NCBI GenBank assembly: GCA_040954595.2
Contig: CM082585.2
Coordinates: 9,114,001 to 9,178,000, forward strand
Length of the DNA stretch: 64,000 bases
Direction: 5' to 3'
DNA from: Balanoglossus misakiensis
Taxonomy: Eukaryota > Hemichordata
The stretch's first letter is position 1, and every line of letters begins with the position of its first letter. Position numbers and translations under genes: made by a program. This document shows positions 12,986 through 25,558 of this stretch, one piece after another. The notes under the pieces are model-generated. The model searched no databases and had not been told where the DNA came from. It saw nothing but the letters and a program-made list of their open reading frames with translations.

Positions 12986-14640
12986 CAGTTCGAAGAGTCT
13001 ATAATTTGTCTTTTATTTTCTACCGCACACATCAAATGACTGTCACAATACATCGAGTAGGATAAAGTCTTTATTTCAGTACTTTTCGTGTCCGGCCACG
13101 AAGCACAAACATTAGCGATATTTTGTAAGGATAGCTAGTAAATAACATTATATACAACAGTAGAAATCACTGGAAAAATTACAGACGGTTTCCCTGGTTA
13201 AATTTATCAAAGAAGGAGTATTACAAGTGGGAACAAGTATTTCAAAGTTTTATATAAACGGTGGATTAAAATAATATGTGGCTTTATATTTACTTCTTAG
13301 ATCTCTATACTTTGAGCAGACAAGTAGGAAATGGAACGCGTTTTCGACAAGATTCAAATTACATCGAGTAGTATAGTACACATGCAGCATCATAACGAAA
13401 ATCTCATTTGCATGCTTTCTTTTATTTTCGGTTTCTGGAGACAATTACCAAAAAATGGTAATGTCATTGTTGGCAGTAGTTGATCAAACCAGCATGCATA
13501 ATTCTACTTAACGACGGTTGGCCAAGACGGCCTGACGTCACAGACCGAAGAGGAACTAAACATTTGTCTGTCAAACCTTTTTGGGAATATTGATTTTGAC
13601 TATTTGATAAAAATTTCCCCCCAAATATACAATATTGTAAAAAGTCACCCCTCAATACGAAATTTCATAGCTAGTATCAGACGAGTAGTTTCAAAGATGA
13701 GTTTTCACCCAAAATGAAAAAAATACACATATAAATTCTGAATAAAAATATGTAAATATCGGGCACAAAATGAACAACAGAGTATACTATGAAAGTTGTA
13801 CAAAAGATTGTGTACAAGCTAAACGTTCAAAGCCTTCATATTCGAAGCCGGTGTATTGCACGTACATATATACCCCTTGATCTTCGCATACATAACATTG
13901 TTACATCCATTGGATCTCACGTAACTGACCTGCAACGAATGACCTTACATTTATTTGTAACCGCCCATGACAAGGTTTTGACATTCTTGGGAATACGAGT
14001 AAAACGACTACATACAATTAATTGCCTCCTTTGTCCAAGACGAAACGGTTCGTGACGTCATTTAATGGGCATAGCCAAAGTTAATATCCGATAAAAAAAT
14101 AGTAGATATTCAGAAATCAACGGTACTTCGTTATCTCTCTTGAAAACCAAATGATCACCGCCACCAGGCTGGGCTCAGAGATAGAACTGTAGAAATTTCA
14201 TGAATAGATAAACTCAATCGCTTTCTTCACTGAATTAATTCTATTTCTAATCAAATGACAGATTTTTTTCTTTGATAGCACATGCTAAACGAACTGATTG
14301 AAAGTTAATTGCAGATTTATCATCATCCGCGTTAATTATAAAATTGGGTTCAAATTAAATTTCTGCGTGAATACCTACAAAAATCTTCGTAGCCTCTGTT
14401 CGAATTCAAGCTTGCTTCGGGAGATCTGTAGAAGACTTCGTTATAAATATATGGAAGAAAAAGGATAAAGTAATTTATTATCTAGAAGAAGCCAAAATAA
14501 TTATATGAAAGGGTAATGTAATTCACTCTTTGCAATTTGAAATGGATGCGTCGCGGTTTCAACCTTGTTAGTATGCATTGAGCGACGTTTCAATTATACG
14601 GGTCGCTAGTTTGTGCGTATGACGTGTGCGTGAAATCGAT
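12986..14640. other. Gene-free spacer between satellite and FAM43
   Basis: This is AT-rich sequence with only short chance ORFs. I found no coding signature, RNA gene or repeat I could recognise on either strand. Confidence 0.6.
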
Positions 14641-14654
14641 GCGATGTTTCACGA

Positions 14655-14745
14655 GCCAATAGAATGAGCGGAGGCGCGTCACGTGATACACCTGGGCTCC
14701 ACCACCCATAAACAGTGCGGTGATGAGCTGTCCGCTTTATAAAGC
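14655..14745 (+). promoter_or_regulatory. Core promoter of the FAM43 gene
   Basis: A CCAAT box lies at 14656-14660, a CACGTG E-box at 14680-14685 and a TATAAA box at 14738-14743. The TATA box sits inside a perfect 14-bp palindrome, CGCTTTATAAAGCG (14733-14746). Transcription would start near 14768, leaving a 5' UTR of about 285 nt. The surrounding DNA turns GC- and CpG-richer here, matching a promoter. Confidence 0.7.
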
Positions 14746-15052
14746 GATCTGTCCGGATATTATCTCGTGATACGGCAATCAGTCGTCATGCCGCGTATAG
14801 ATCGGACACGTTGAGAGAGCATGGCCGGAGCGGGCACAGTCTTGTGATACGACGCGCGGACAGACTGGGACGCGAGCGTGTTCGACAGGGAGCCGCGGAC
14901 CGCAGTACGCGAAACACGTCAGCAGTAAGAGGCAGTCGGGTCGACATCGTTGTTTTGGGGGATAGCTCGTCACAATAGACGGAACATAGACGCGTTGACA
15001 GAGAAAGTGTGCTGGGCTGCGGCTGGTGGAAGGAAGAAAAAAAAACCCAGCC

Positions 15053-15880
15053 ATGATAAACATATTCAAACGCAAGAGGCAGCAACTGACCATCACTGCA
15101 GAAGACCCGACCTATGTCGCTCATTACCTTGGCAACGCTCCGACCATACACTCGAAGGGAGAGGGATGCTGTGACGACCCCGTCGCCAAAATATGGCAGA
15201 AGACGAAACAGGGCAAGAACACGAGGAAAGTGAAGATTACAATCACACCCAGGGGGCTCAGGCTGGACTTTCTGGAAAAGCTGAGCCGAGGGCCGGCCGC
15301 GCAGTTTTATTTATTGCATCGAATGTCGTACTGTGTCGCCGATCGGAATAACCAGAAAATATTCGCCTGGGTCTACCGGCACGAGTTGAAGAGGAAGGCG
15401 GTGGAGCTACGGTGCCACGCCGTACTGTGCAATAAATCGGAGAAGGCAAAGGCCATGGCACTCTGTTTGTACCAAGTGTTTACGATGTCGTTTGTTGACT
15501 ATAAAAGGGAGCGCAAGGACCGCGAGCGCAGGTCGGACACTGGGCAGCCACAGGACCCCCGCAAACCTCCCCTGCCGCGGCGACGGATACTGAAGGGCGC
15601 CTCGAAGTTCCGCCCGCCGCTGGAGCGCACCAGGAGCGCGCCGAAGCTCGGGGCGATACGGGAAGACCGACTGCGCGAGGAGGAGGAAGAGGAAGAAGAC
15701 GAGGAACTGAGGCTAAGGACACGTGACGACTTCGAGATCGACAAAATGGCCGACAGGGTGGCCAGCATCGGCATAGGCAACGACATCGGGGAGCTGCGAC
15801 GCGACACAGCCGTCACCGAATTGTTAAACGGAGACACACTCGAAAAGATCGGACATGTTAAAGTCATCCAAGCGACGTAA
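15053..15880 (+). CDS. FAM43: FAM43-family PID/PTB-domain protein (FAM43A/B-like), intronless
   Basis: A single uninterrupted 275-codon frame encodes a FAM43-type adaptor. The start is the first ATG (15053), in context CAGCCATGA; only GTG lies upstream in frame. The N-terminus (MINIFKRKRQQLTITAEDPT) matches the conserved FAM43 start of basic residues, then EDPTY and YLGNA. Residues about 12-145 are the phosphotyrosine-interaction-like domain, with FAWVYRHELKRKAVELRCHA and the helix KAKAMALCLYQ. A basic linker follows, then the family motif RSAPKLG (about residues 190-196), a Glu-rich run (about 206-215), and the C-terminal motif GNDIGELRRDTAVTELLNGD. Vertebrate FAM43 genes are also single-exon. 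Molecular function is poorly known; a cytoplasmic adaptor role is inferred from the PID fold. It is shorter than human FAM43A, lacking the long N-terminal extension and much of the acidic region. Confidence 0.95.
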   Translation: MINIFKRKRQQLTITAEDPTYVAHYLGNAPTIHSKGEGCCDDPVAKIWQKTKQGKNTRKVKITITPRGLRLDFLEKLSRGPAAQFYLLHRMSYCVADRNNQKIFAWVYRHELKRKAVELRCHAVLCNKSEKAKAMALCLYQVFTMSFVDYKRERKDRERRSDTGQPQDPRKPPLPRRRILKGASKFRPPLERTRSAPKLGAIREDRLREEEEEEEDEELRLRTRDDFEIDKMADRVASIGIGNDIGELRRDTAVTELLNGDTLEKIGHVKVIQAT

Positions 15881-18800
15881 TGATACTGTATAAAGCTCAT
15901 AATTGAACTGAGTCCCAGAATATATAAACGACAATCAAACAGGTGGTTTAATTTTAACCATACGGAAACCAACCTTATCCTGTAATTTCAATTATAACGT
16001 GCCAATGCGCGAATTTCGATGATTCGCTTCGACAAGCTGAGACAATCTCAATTGCCGACCGAAATGGAGAGATTCCGCTGAAAAAAACCAACCTTGGATG
16101 TTATGTAAGGCGTGTATATATACACCCACACAGCATTATCACTATAGACAATCAGCTCGCCATTCAAATGTAAATATTCGCATTTCTTTTTATTGCGGTC
16201 CTTTTATCAATTTACCTTTCTCGTTTTATTGAGTGGACATGTTTGGATGAAAAATAACAGAATGGCGCTGGTGTTTGTCGAGCTCTGTCTCTGAGAGAGT
16301 CTGGATCATATTCTATTGCCGGTCATCTTCGAAAATATTTTCCGATCTCGGGTTACTAACCATGACCTAGTTTAATACAAGAAGCCCGACCGCACTGTTC
16401 ACAGCCAAGTATATAATTGTACACATTTTTGTAGAGGCATTTTGAATGAATTTACCTTGAATTTAAATCACAAAAAACAAGCCATGTGTTGTACGCGATC
16501 CTGCAGGCCAACTTTCAATTGAATATACAATGTACAATCATTTCGATGTGTCTGTCTGCAGGCACGATAGCGGTCAGTCCGCCCTAATATAAAAGGGCAT
16601 TGTGGGAAATCTATTTGTGTGAACCTCAACATATTCCCGGGGGAGGGGGGGTTACGCCGATGTCAGATCTCCACTTTCACTGGACAGTTGCGTACGATAA
16701 ATACATAAATAGAGACGATGGCACCATTTCACTGTAGTATTAGCATAAACACTTATGGGGAATTATGTAAACAATGCTGTAATGAAGTAAACAAACGAAA
16801 ATAAAAAGCTTCTCATGCCACGATACGTAACAAGAAAATGAAAGAATTTAATTTTTGTATCTGCCACCTCGATACAAGTGTAGTAGATTTGTGGGCCCAG
16901 AAATGTTTGGTTGTCTCTTGTCTGCTTGTTATTCCCCCCTCCCATTAAAGCTAACCACGTCACCGCTGTGTTTACACACGCAAGGTCTTGAGAAGTCGAT
17001 AGTCAGTGAGTTTATTTTCTGGATTACGTTGTTTGATCTAGATACAGCACTGGTCGGGTCAATATAAACATTTTGTCAAAACAACATCAGTTTAGAGGGC
17101 CTGGAACCCGTCGATAATGCGATAATATATTTTACAGATGACACGTTTTAAAAAAAAATACAGACTTGAATTATGAAAATACTTTCACATTAATTTGGTA
17201 GAAAGCGTTGTATATACTGTGGTCTGTTGAGAGGTCATCTCTAAGGACAGATCTGGTAAATTGATTGTCGCTTTTCACTGAAACTTTATCACATAGACGG
17301 TGTCTATGCTGAAATACGCAGGCCACGTCTCATGATAATCCGCGCCGTTTAAATAACGCATACTACCGACAGAAATATCGACCGCCCCAGGAAGGCGTTA
17401 TTGATTCCGTATTTTTCGCTTGTAAACGACTTGCATGTCCTCGATATACTGTAAGCCCGGGACTGTAGGCCTTCTGGGAATTGGTGTATGTCGATGCGTG
17501 CGCATACCCTTTTGTAGTGACAATCGGAAGGGCCCACATTTCATGAGCTTCGTGGCTAGACAGACAATAATTGGTCACACATTTTACACGCAAAAACAAA
17601 CAACAAGATTAGTACTCAGTTAATAATAGCACGGGTGCTGTTGAGGTATGAAAGAACGTGCATTGACTGGTTATATTCACGTATACACATGGACGGAGGC
17701 AATCACTAGACTTAAAAAATATAATATATAAATAGAGTTGGCATATCGATCCGGTATTAAAGCCATCTGTTGTGAGTCGTGAGCCGATTATTTCTATAGT
17801 TACCAGGGTAACGGAGGCAAAATATTAAATTATGAAATATCCTTTTAGCGGAATACATTTGTATTGTGCCGTGACTGACTCGATGTGGGTATCATATAAA
17901 ATTCATCAATCGCATTCTGACTCTATCCATGTACCAGAGTTTGGTATATCAATGTTATGTTCGCCTGGTGTAAACGCCAACGGGTAAATAAAAGAGTTGC
18001 CACGGTAACCGGTCGATTTAGAGGTTCGCATTACTTAGTGGAGTCCCTTTGACGCGAAGGAAACTGCGTTGGACCGCTGGGTTACATTATTCGCTAGTCT
18101 GAAACATACCTGGGATTTCAGTACATGTACCAAGTGTACATGTATATACTATTATATTATACCAGTATATTGATGGTGTAAATCACGCTATTTGATTGGT
18201 CGAGACACGACACGTGACCGTGATATATTAGCCATATACCACAGTCATATATCATAGTCAAAGAAAATGCCTTTTTAAAATGTTTTATGCCAAGTTTCAA
18301 TATACTGGCATAATATAATAGCAATAAAACACCCCCAGCCATGGTATACCACTCGATTTTGACCAGTTCAACTCCATATACGCACTCGCTATCGCTCGTG
18401 CGTATATGTCGTGAACTGGTCAAAATCTCGTGGTATACCATGGCTGGGGGTGTTTTATTGCTTAAGTATATCACGGTCACTGAACGGAGGTCATAAGTAT
18501 TTCCAACAATATTCCGCAATATTCGCGCATGACATGGTTTTCCCTGACCCTTACTGGACAAGCACAGATTTCCGTGAACCCTGGATTATTGCCGAAAACC
18601 GTTTTATTATATGATTAATCTGGGGAGCTGCCCATGCAGGGAGTAAATTGCATTGGACAAGATTACCTTGCCAGATAACAACGTCTCTTTAATTTATTTG
18701 CGGTAATAAGAAAGAATAGCCGTGTAGGCTTTCTAAATTGATCAATTACACCATTTCGAAGACGACTTAACCGGGCACGACTATTAAAGGGAGGTTAATA

Positions 18801-21181
18801 ATGAAATACATATGACGTACTTCGGTAATTCAGCAGTAGGTTAAAATGATTACCCCCCCCCCCTCCCCCAATTATGAAAAGATGCCATTTACTAATCTTA
18901 CATCTGAATGGTATCAATATCATGCTGTATGTGCTTCTATATGAATGATTATGCCAGTGTCATGCGCACATGCGAGAAGGTCTCCATAGTGATGACATCA
19001 GGGATTCTGACGACTGTGTGCAGTTGATATGTACAGCGCCCTCAACGCATTTACTCGAAACTACCCACCCGTCACGCATCCAACTTAATTAACAGACCAA
19101 CCATCGTGCCAATGGTTTCGAGAACGGATCGGTGTGAAAGTCTACACCCTTTCAATTTTATCCTGTCAAGCTCGTCAGGACGCGAGGTCACCAAAACAAT
19201 GTCACTGCGGACATTGTTAAAGTTGGTCAGCCAGAACTCCTATGAACTTAGGCAGCATTCACAAGCAACTCTAAAGGGGGGGGGGGGCCTCGCGGAATAG
19301 AGGCCCCAATAGCTGCCACGTTTACCGTGATATCTATAATGGACGAGATACTTAAATTTTCTCCTTATCCTTAATAGTCGACAAATGGCACTATTTTGAC
19401 TTTTGGGGATTTTGCTCTAAACAGTGAAATCCGTTCATACTCCTCATCCCCCGCGCCCAGAGGTGTTAGTGAGTGGTACCTAGCCCAAGCCATTAATGAA
19501 TCAGACTGAGGTCAAAGCACGCATTTACATTGTTTACGACTTTGTTAAACCTGTATGTGTACTTGTATTGAGCATTCTCTCTGTCCCTTGTTACCAGACA
19601 CACCCGATTTGAAAGCTATACACGAAAGAAAGGGGCCATCACCGCACACAGTGAACGTTTTTTTCCACACGGCACAGGTTGGCCTGTTCGGTTAGTGGCT
19701 GTAAAACAAGGTAAATCTTATTTTTAATATCAGAATGTTATCTTACCTTCACTTTTTCCGGAAACCTTAAAAGTCATAACGCAACATTTGGCGCGGGAAA
19801 AATTCCAAAATTAACGGGATCTTGGGTACGTATACGGTCGTGGTGTCACCTGTTGGGATAAGTACACGACAATTTACTCCATCAGAATTGAACAGTCCTA
19901 CTTAGTAACGCTGAAAACATAATCATAGCAAACCACAATCATCGGAGAAATTGGTTCAATTATTCCATATGCGCAATATCGACAATCGTACACATGCTCA
20001 CGTTTACGTTATATACAGTTTTTAAAAGATAAGTGACTACTCGTGTATATATTGTGCAAAAAAAATCGAACGGCGTCGCGGATCAAAGAATTCTTTTCAC
20101 ATCAGTCTGCCAATGAGGTCAGGTAAAATGGCGGCGGTCATTTGGAACATAAGTGGAAGAAACACAACTTAAGTAAACAAAATGTATTTGCTGTAAAATT
20201 ACCTTAAAATTAGGGAAGTAGGTCGGTAGGAATTTCTTTAATTTTTAATTCTTCCCGACCCAACAATAATTAGTTGATAGTTGTGAGTTCTTTCATGAAG
20301 GACTATTTAGTGGCCGGGTCGTCACCAGTTGCGTGTATGGGTTCCAACATAACACGGTTGCCAGCTATATATAGTCAAAGTAGGCGCAAAGTGCAAATTT
20401 TGCACATTGTCGACTGACATAGGAAACAATGCCTGAGAATCTCATCTGGACGGGGCCCGGGGGAATTCACCCACTGTTGACAACGCTCACCAATTGGCCA
20501 AAGGGCCCCTTAAAATGATGTCACTCACATGTTGCATTGAAAATATTACATTCCACCCCACCCTCCTAAAGAGCCCCCCCCCCCCAAAGAGGGACACCCC
20601 CCCCCCCCCCTGTAGATGCCATCCTGGATGGAACACTGATTACGTCATAAATTTTGATCATGTTTTAAATTACTTTGATGTAACTTGTGTAGCTTGAGAT
20701 GCATGGTAACCCTAAACTGCGGGAACAAAGCAGATAGTGTGTTCATCAACAGACAAATCGCACACTTGAGCTCAGACGACCCATTGCCCTTTAACCCATA
20801 CCAATAAATAAGTTATAAATTTTACAACTGATATTTTGTATAAAAAAAAATGAGGCTTGAGATGTGACCGATTCTTTCGTGACAAAATTGCGCATGTGTT
20901 GGATTTTCTGTTGTTCCACTATAATTATTTTAGTTAATTTCAATCTTATTAGACTGCTCATGAAAGCTATACCATTACCAAATACAAATATACCAATGTG
21001 CACAATATAAGCCACACAAAAACGATCATTGCATTTTATGCAGAGGTATAGTTTGAGTTTAATGGCAGCCTGCTACACACACTGACGCTCATTCAGCACT
21101 GCAGTATATTTTTTGGCGGTTTACAGAATTGGACTTGAACGACCCTGCGGCAGGGGGACACGAGATTAACCATACACAGCT
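15881..21181. other. 5.3-kb gene-free region after FAM43
   Basis: Only short ORFs with no family resemblance occur here. The region holds a foldback element (18214-18480, listed separately) and poly(C)/poly(G) tracts near 18848-18865, 19267-19277 and 20576-20611. The FAM43 3' UTR must lie at its left end; the first clear AATAAA I noticed is at 16800-16805, too far away to assign confidently. Confidence 0.55.
18214..18480. mobile_element. Foldback (hairpin) element, MITE-like
   Basis: A perfect 32-bp inverted repeat (18321-18352 with 18430-18461) starts GCAATAAAACACCCCCAGCC. Inside it a second 15-bp arm (18356-18370 with 18412-18426) and a CATATACGCAC/GTGCGTATATG pair extend the hairpin almost to its centre at about 18391. 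Farther out, GTGACCGTGATATA (18214-18227) pairs with TATATCACGGTCAC (18467-18480). The left side carries about 90 extra bp, so the outer structure is asymmetric. No coding capacity is present. The shape fits a non-autonomous foldback or MITE; I did not identify its family or a target-site duplication. Confidence 0.8.
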
Positions 21182-23111
21182 ATGAAGGTTTCTAGGAAGT
21201 TCACCATCTTGTGCGTTGGCTACGCGGTGTTCGCGGCCATTCTCCTGTGGTACAGCCAGTCACTGCTAAAGCCACTCAATCGTCGCACGACTCAAAATCC
21301 GACCCCACCGACGCGGGATAGGCTTGAGAAACCACCGCCATTGCAGTTGCAGTATGATGGCGCCGAGATTAGGTGAGAAAGTTAGATTAGAATAACTTTG
21401 TCGTCCATAAACTTGACGACCGAATTTTTGTGTCACTCAGAGAGTAAAATATTCACACATGGTATATGTATCACTGATATGAAGTCAGAGCCCTCTGCTA
21501 TAAAAAGGCTGTCAACACTCGTGCACCTGCAGGCGTAGGTCGGATATTGCATTCTCCACCATGGTACCACACCCATACTAAATGTCATGTTTTTATTATC
21601 GACGTATAGACTAGCCGCAAGTCTATGGACTTAATTATCATTATGATTGTTATACTTTATTGTCCCTAAAAGTGGAAATTAGTCATGCAACGGCACACAC
21701 ATGAGCCATTAAAATATAATAAATCAAATGACAAAGTTACAAATTACAAAGGTACGCAAGACGAATTTAAACGTGATTTAAAACTACAGACACGGCCGTA
21801 TGAGTATGACAGTTATCTGGTGGAGAAGTCGCATGGCATGCAGGGGGCACATAAGGGACCTTTCAGTTTTTACGGCTGGGGTGGCAAGTTTGTGTCATCG
21901 GTTTTCACAATAAGGCAGACCCCCCCCCCCCGCTCCTAAGTGACCCCCCCCCCCCCGAATATTGCCGGGCGGGGCCCCCATAACATATATAAACCGTGGT
22001 GTTGTGTGTTGTATATGATTTCAGAGCAACTCGGCTTTCCTCAGATGTCAATGAGACCGTGGCAGACGACCACAAGAACACATCGGCGACCGGGAAGGGG
22101 GCCGATGCGCATGCGACAACCCACCCAGCTTGCGAGCCCTACCACCAGATTGTCTTTGTGAAGACGCACAAGACGGCCAGCACAACTGCCAACACTATCG
22201 TCCAACGGTACGGGCTGGAACATAACTTGACATTTGCCATACCAGCAAAGCGGGGAAAATTTTCCCTGACGGCTCATTTTAGTCGAAAAATGGTCGCTAC
22301 TTCCCGCTCGCGGAAGAGCCGCCGCGGCAAAATCAGTCTCCCCGCGTACAACGTCATAGCCAACCATGCCAGGTTCAACAAACCGGAAATGGACGCCGTG
22401 GTTCCACACGCGCGCTATTTCACGATACTACGAGACCCAGTCACGAGATTTGAATCGGTGTTCGGCTACTACTCCATGGCGACAAGGTTAAAATTGAAAG
22501 GCTCAATTCCCGTACGACAGTTCTTTGAAAAGCCAGACTTCTACTTTAACAAGAAACCGTTCATGTATCAACAGCTCAAAAATGGCATGATTTTCACCCT
22601 CGGCCTGAATCACGTCTACCATGACGACGAGGCCAAAGTTGACAGCAAGATACGCGAAATCGAGAAGGAGTTCGATTTGGTTTTGCTCTCGGAATATTTC
22701 GACGAATCTCTCTTGTTAATGAAGAAGATGCTGTGCTGGGATGAAGACGACATTTTCTATCTCCCCAAAGGGATACGTCCGGAGAAGAGGCGCTATGTCA
22801 TCGACGACGACTTGAAAGAAAAGATTTTGAAATGGAATGCCGCTGATGTGAAACTCTACGCGCACCTGAACAGAACTTTTTGGCAGAAGATCGAGGAGTA
22901 CGGACCGACATTCGAGTCCGATTTGGCGCGATTTCGCGAACGACAGAGGGCGCTTTACACGCAGTGCATAGACCCGACCAAGGTCAACACTCGGCGTGAC
23001 CCGAGAGAGCAGTTCTTGGTTCTTAGAAAAAATGCCAGCAAACTGTGTGAAGTGTTGATGAGACGAGTGGATTATTTCGTTAGTAGGTACCGAGACAGAC
23101 AGTGGACATGA
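21182..23111 (+). CDS. Galactose-3-O-sulfotransferase family protein, copy 1
   Basis: Two exons, 21182-21372 and 22025-23111, join in phase 2 (AG|A, Arg64) to give 425 residues. The donor is GTGAGA and the acceptor TTTCAG. Known Gal3STs are Golgi type II enzymes that transfer sulfate from PAPS to the 3-OH of galactose on glycolipids or glycans. Here a short basic N-terminus precedes a membrane anchor (about residues 7-26) and a Pro-rich stem. The 5'-PAPS loop is KTHKTASTTANT (110-121) and the 3'-phosphate motif RDPVTRFES (200-208). The conserved blocks YNVIANHARFNKPEMD and CWDEDD also fit the family. The acceptor sugar cannot be read from sequence. Its tandem partner lies 2.4 kb downstream on the same strand with the same intron position and phase. 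Confidence 0.92.
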
Positions 23112-25558
23112 ATGGACGTGGTAAAGTCAGTATGATCTCAGGCTTAATGTCAGAGTTGGTGCGCAAGAATGTTTCGTCCCTTTTAAAATATTGACATCTT
23201 TTTACCGAGTCTTTTTTTCATCAATGGTTTTACCACGGGGAAAAGCATGTACTAGTATGTGATGTTTTTATTTGAGTCATAAATTTGTATTTTGTTTATG
23301 GTTTAACCGAGTTGGGTGGCAAATTTCGTGTAAATTACAATTGTAGAAACGGGTTTTCTGTCACTATGCGAAGAGACAGATTCCTCGTTCGTGATTGCGC
23401 GTCCCGTCCGAGGTCGCGCGCGTGTAGCTGTGAACGCTTGCGTTTTATTCACTGATGAACCGTGGCATTGTTGTGTGCTGTGTGTTTTCTGTACATGACG
23501 ACATGTCACAATTGAAAGCCTATCTTATGTAACAGGGGCGTTTTATAGGTCTGTATCGGTCATAGAAAGCCAATCAAGGGAACGTCGCCACTCCGGAAAC
23601 GTGAAGAAGTACATGTATAGACATTCCTTGGCTACCTTCCCCTGGTAATCGGACCATTATTGGTAAACGTTTTCTTGTGTTTTAAAGGATATACTTATAG
23701 TCTCACTTGTGACGTACACCGCTCATGCAGGCTTTAGGAGAGACTTCATCGATTACGTGAGAGCGCGTTGTGGGATTCTTTGTTGTGATCCTATTGTTTT
23801 CTGACAGAACACAATTTACATTGGTACACATCCCGTCATTAAGAAACCCTAAGCAAGGTCCAGTAATGGCGGTTCACGAGCTACAAGCGTGAGTTTTCGG
23901 TCAGTATCGTCACCTCTGACCGCCCAGCCGTAGCATCGAAATAAGGTAAAAGTACAATTTTGACCCATTCTGTCTTGTAATCAATAAGCTCTGAGGACTT
24001 TCGCTTTTCTCGGGGGAGGAGGGAGGGGGGATTCATATTACCTGTGGATAGACAGCTTTGGTGCGTCGATGTAGGGGCCATGCACTATGTGTGCTTATTG
24101 TATTGTGTGTAGGAGTACACCACACATGGCGGACTCTATTACCACTGTACAAATATTTCTTCAACATACTCAGGCACTTTCGGCTTTTTCTGTTTTACCA
24201 ATATTTAATGCAAAATGGCCGTATATATTTTCGTTAGCTATCATACCACCCACACACCCCGGGAGGAGGGACAATTCAAAATGTTTTGTGTAGGGGTGTG
24301 CAGCCCCTCTGACTGAAACCACCTGTTTCAGAAACCAAGAGAATGTGACCCGAGTGTGACCCGCTACTGAACAAGAGGCCACATTATTCACAGATTTCTA
24401 AATATCGATCCGTACAGCTCTTCCGTGGGCCGGATACCGCCTCCCTCTGGAGTAACCCCACCCAAGTTCATCCGTGTGCAAAACAATACACGATTTTCTA
24501 CAAAATTGTCCTCAATACGCTACTCCAGAATGCACAGTATCGCGAAATATATCCCCACTTCAAAAATCGCGATCAATATATTTTAATTTTTTATGGAATC
24601 TTGGTGTGGTATTTTCTTTTTTTTCGTTCATCGTGCGGGGGAAGGGGGTGACGCAAATGCCGTAACCAATGTCAATAAAATCTTTCTTCAATATAAATTG
24701 CACAATGAATACGGCACGGAGCTAGTACAATTGCAGTAGTATTCAAATAATCGATTCCGTGTGAAAATTGTTACTTTGTCACGTTATTTGCATATTATTG
24801 CCGCCTCTTTCATTTTCATCTACCTGCCTGTCGTCTGCGATGTCGTAGTACGCACAAAGGCGCAGGATTGAGTAGAATTTCGCACTTTTATCAGCGGAGA
24901 GGCCGTCGCAATATCGAAAAGGATATCGTGTAGCTTATGTTGGCAAGGGGATTCAAGCGAAATAGCTAGCAACAGGTGTTAGTACATGAAGCGCTTGATT
25001 TGTTGCTTAGCACCTAGGCTGTGTTTACCAACGCTACGAAATCCGTCCGTTCTACAACTCAAGTCTATCTCTAAACCTTACCTAGTTAGTGTAAAACGGG
25101 TGAAAACTCACCAGATCATCCGTGATCCAGACATTTTCGAGCAACTTCCGAAACCACGTTCAGCGTCGCTTGACAAAGGGTATCTAATTTGCGATATATT
25201 CTGATGAGGGGTGACTCCGGTGAGTGCATCGTCTTGTGTTGGCTTGCATGTTGCATTTATGACCTCTCTATCTCGCACCTGTCAGTCAGACGAGTCGCAC
25301 AATCCTGGGAAGATTGCATCGTGGCAGTGAGTCGCGATCGCTCCGTAGACATTTCTTGTGGTAGGCTAGGCAGTAGCCTTCACCAGTTTCCAATAAGGAC
25401 TGGTCGGGTTATTGGAATCACATATTACCGATGATGCTGGCTGACCGTAGACTCTCTGTCATGGGTGTTTCACTTTACAGGTTCCTGCTCAAAATTGTGA
25501 AAGCACGGTGTGCTCGGTGGAGAACTTGGACCGCCTTCAAACTTCAGCCAAAATAACT
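23112..25558. other. Spacer between the two sulfotransferase genes
   Basis: This 2.4-kb stretch must contain the 3' UTR of copy 1 and the promoter of copy 2. I saw no AATAAA in the first 500 nt and no clear TATA box next to copy 2. The short ORFs have no family resemblance. Confidence 0.5.

Noticed and set aside
14779-15722. Minus-strand frames overlapping FAM43 (e.g. 15499-15972)
   Set aside because: These are shadows of the GC-rich FAM43 coding strand; the Ser-rich stretch is the antisense of its Glu run.
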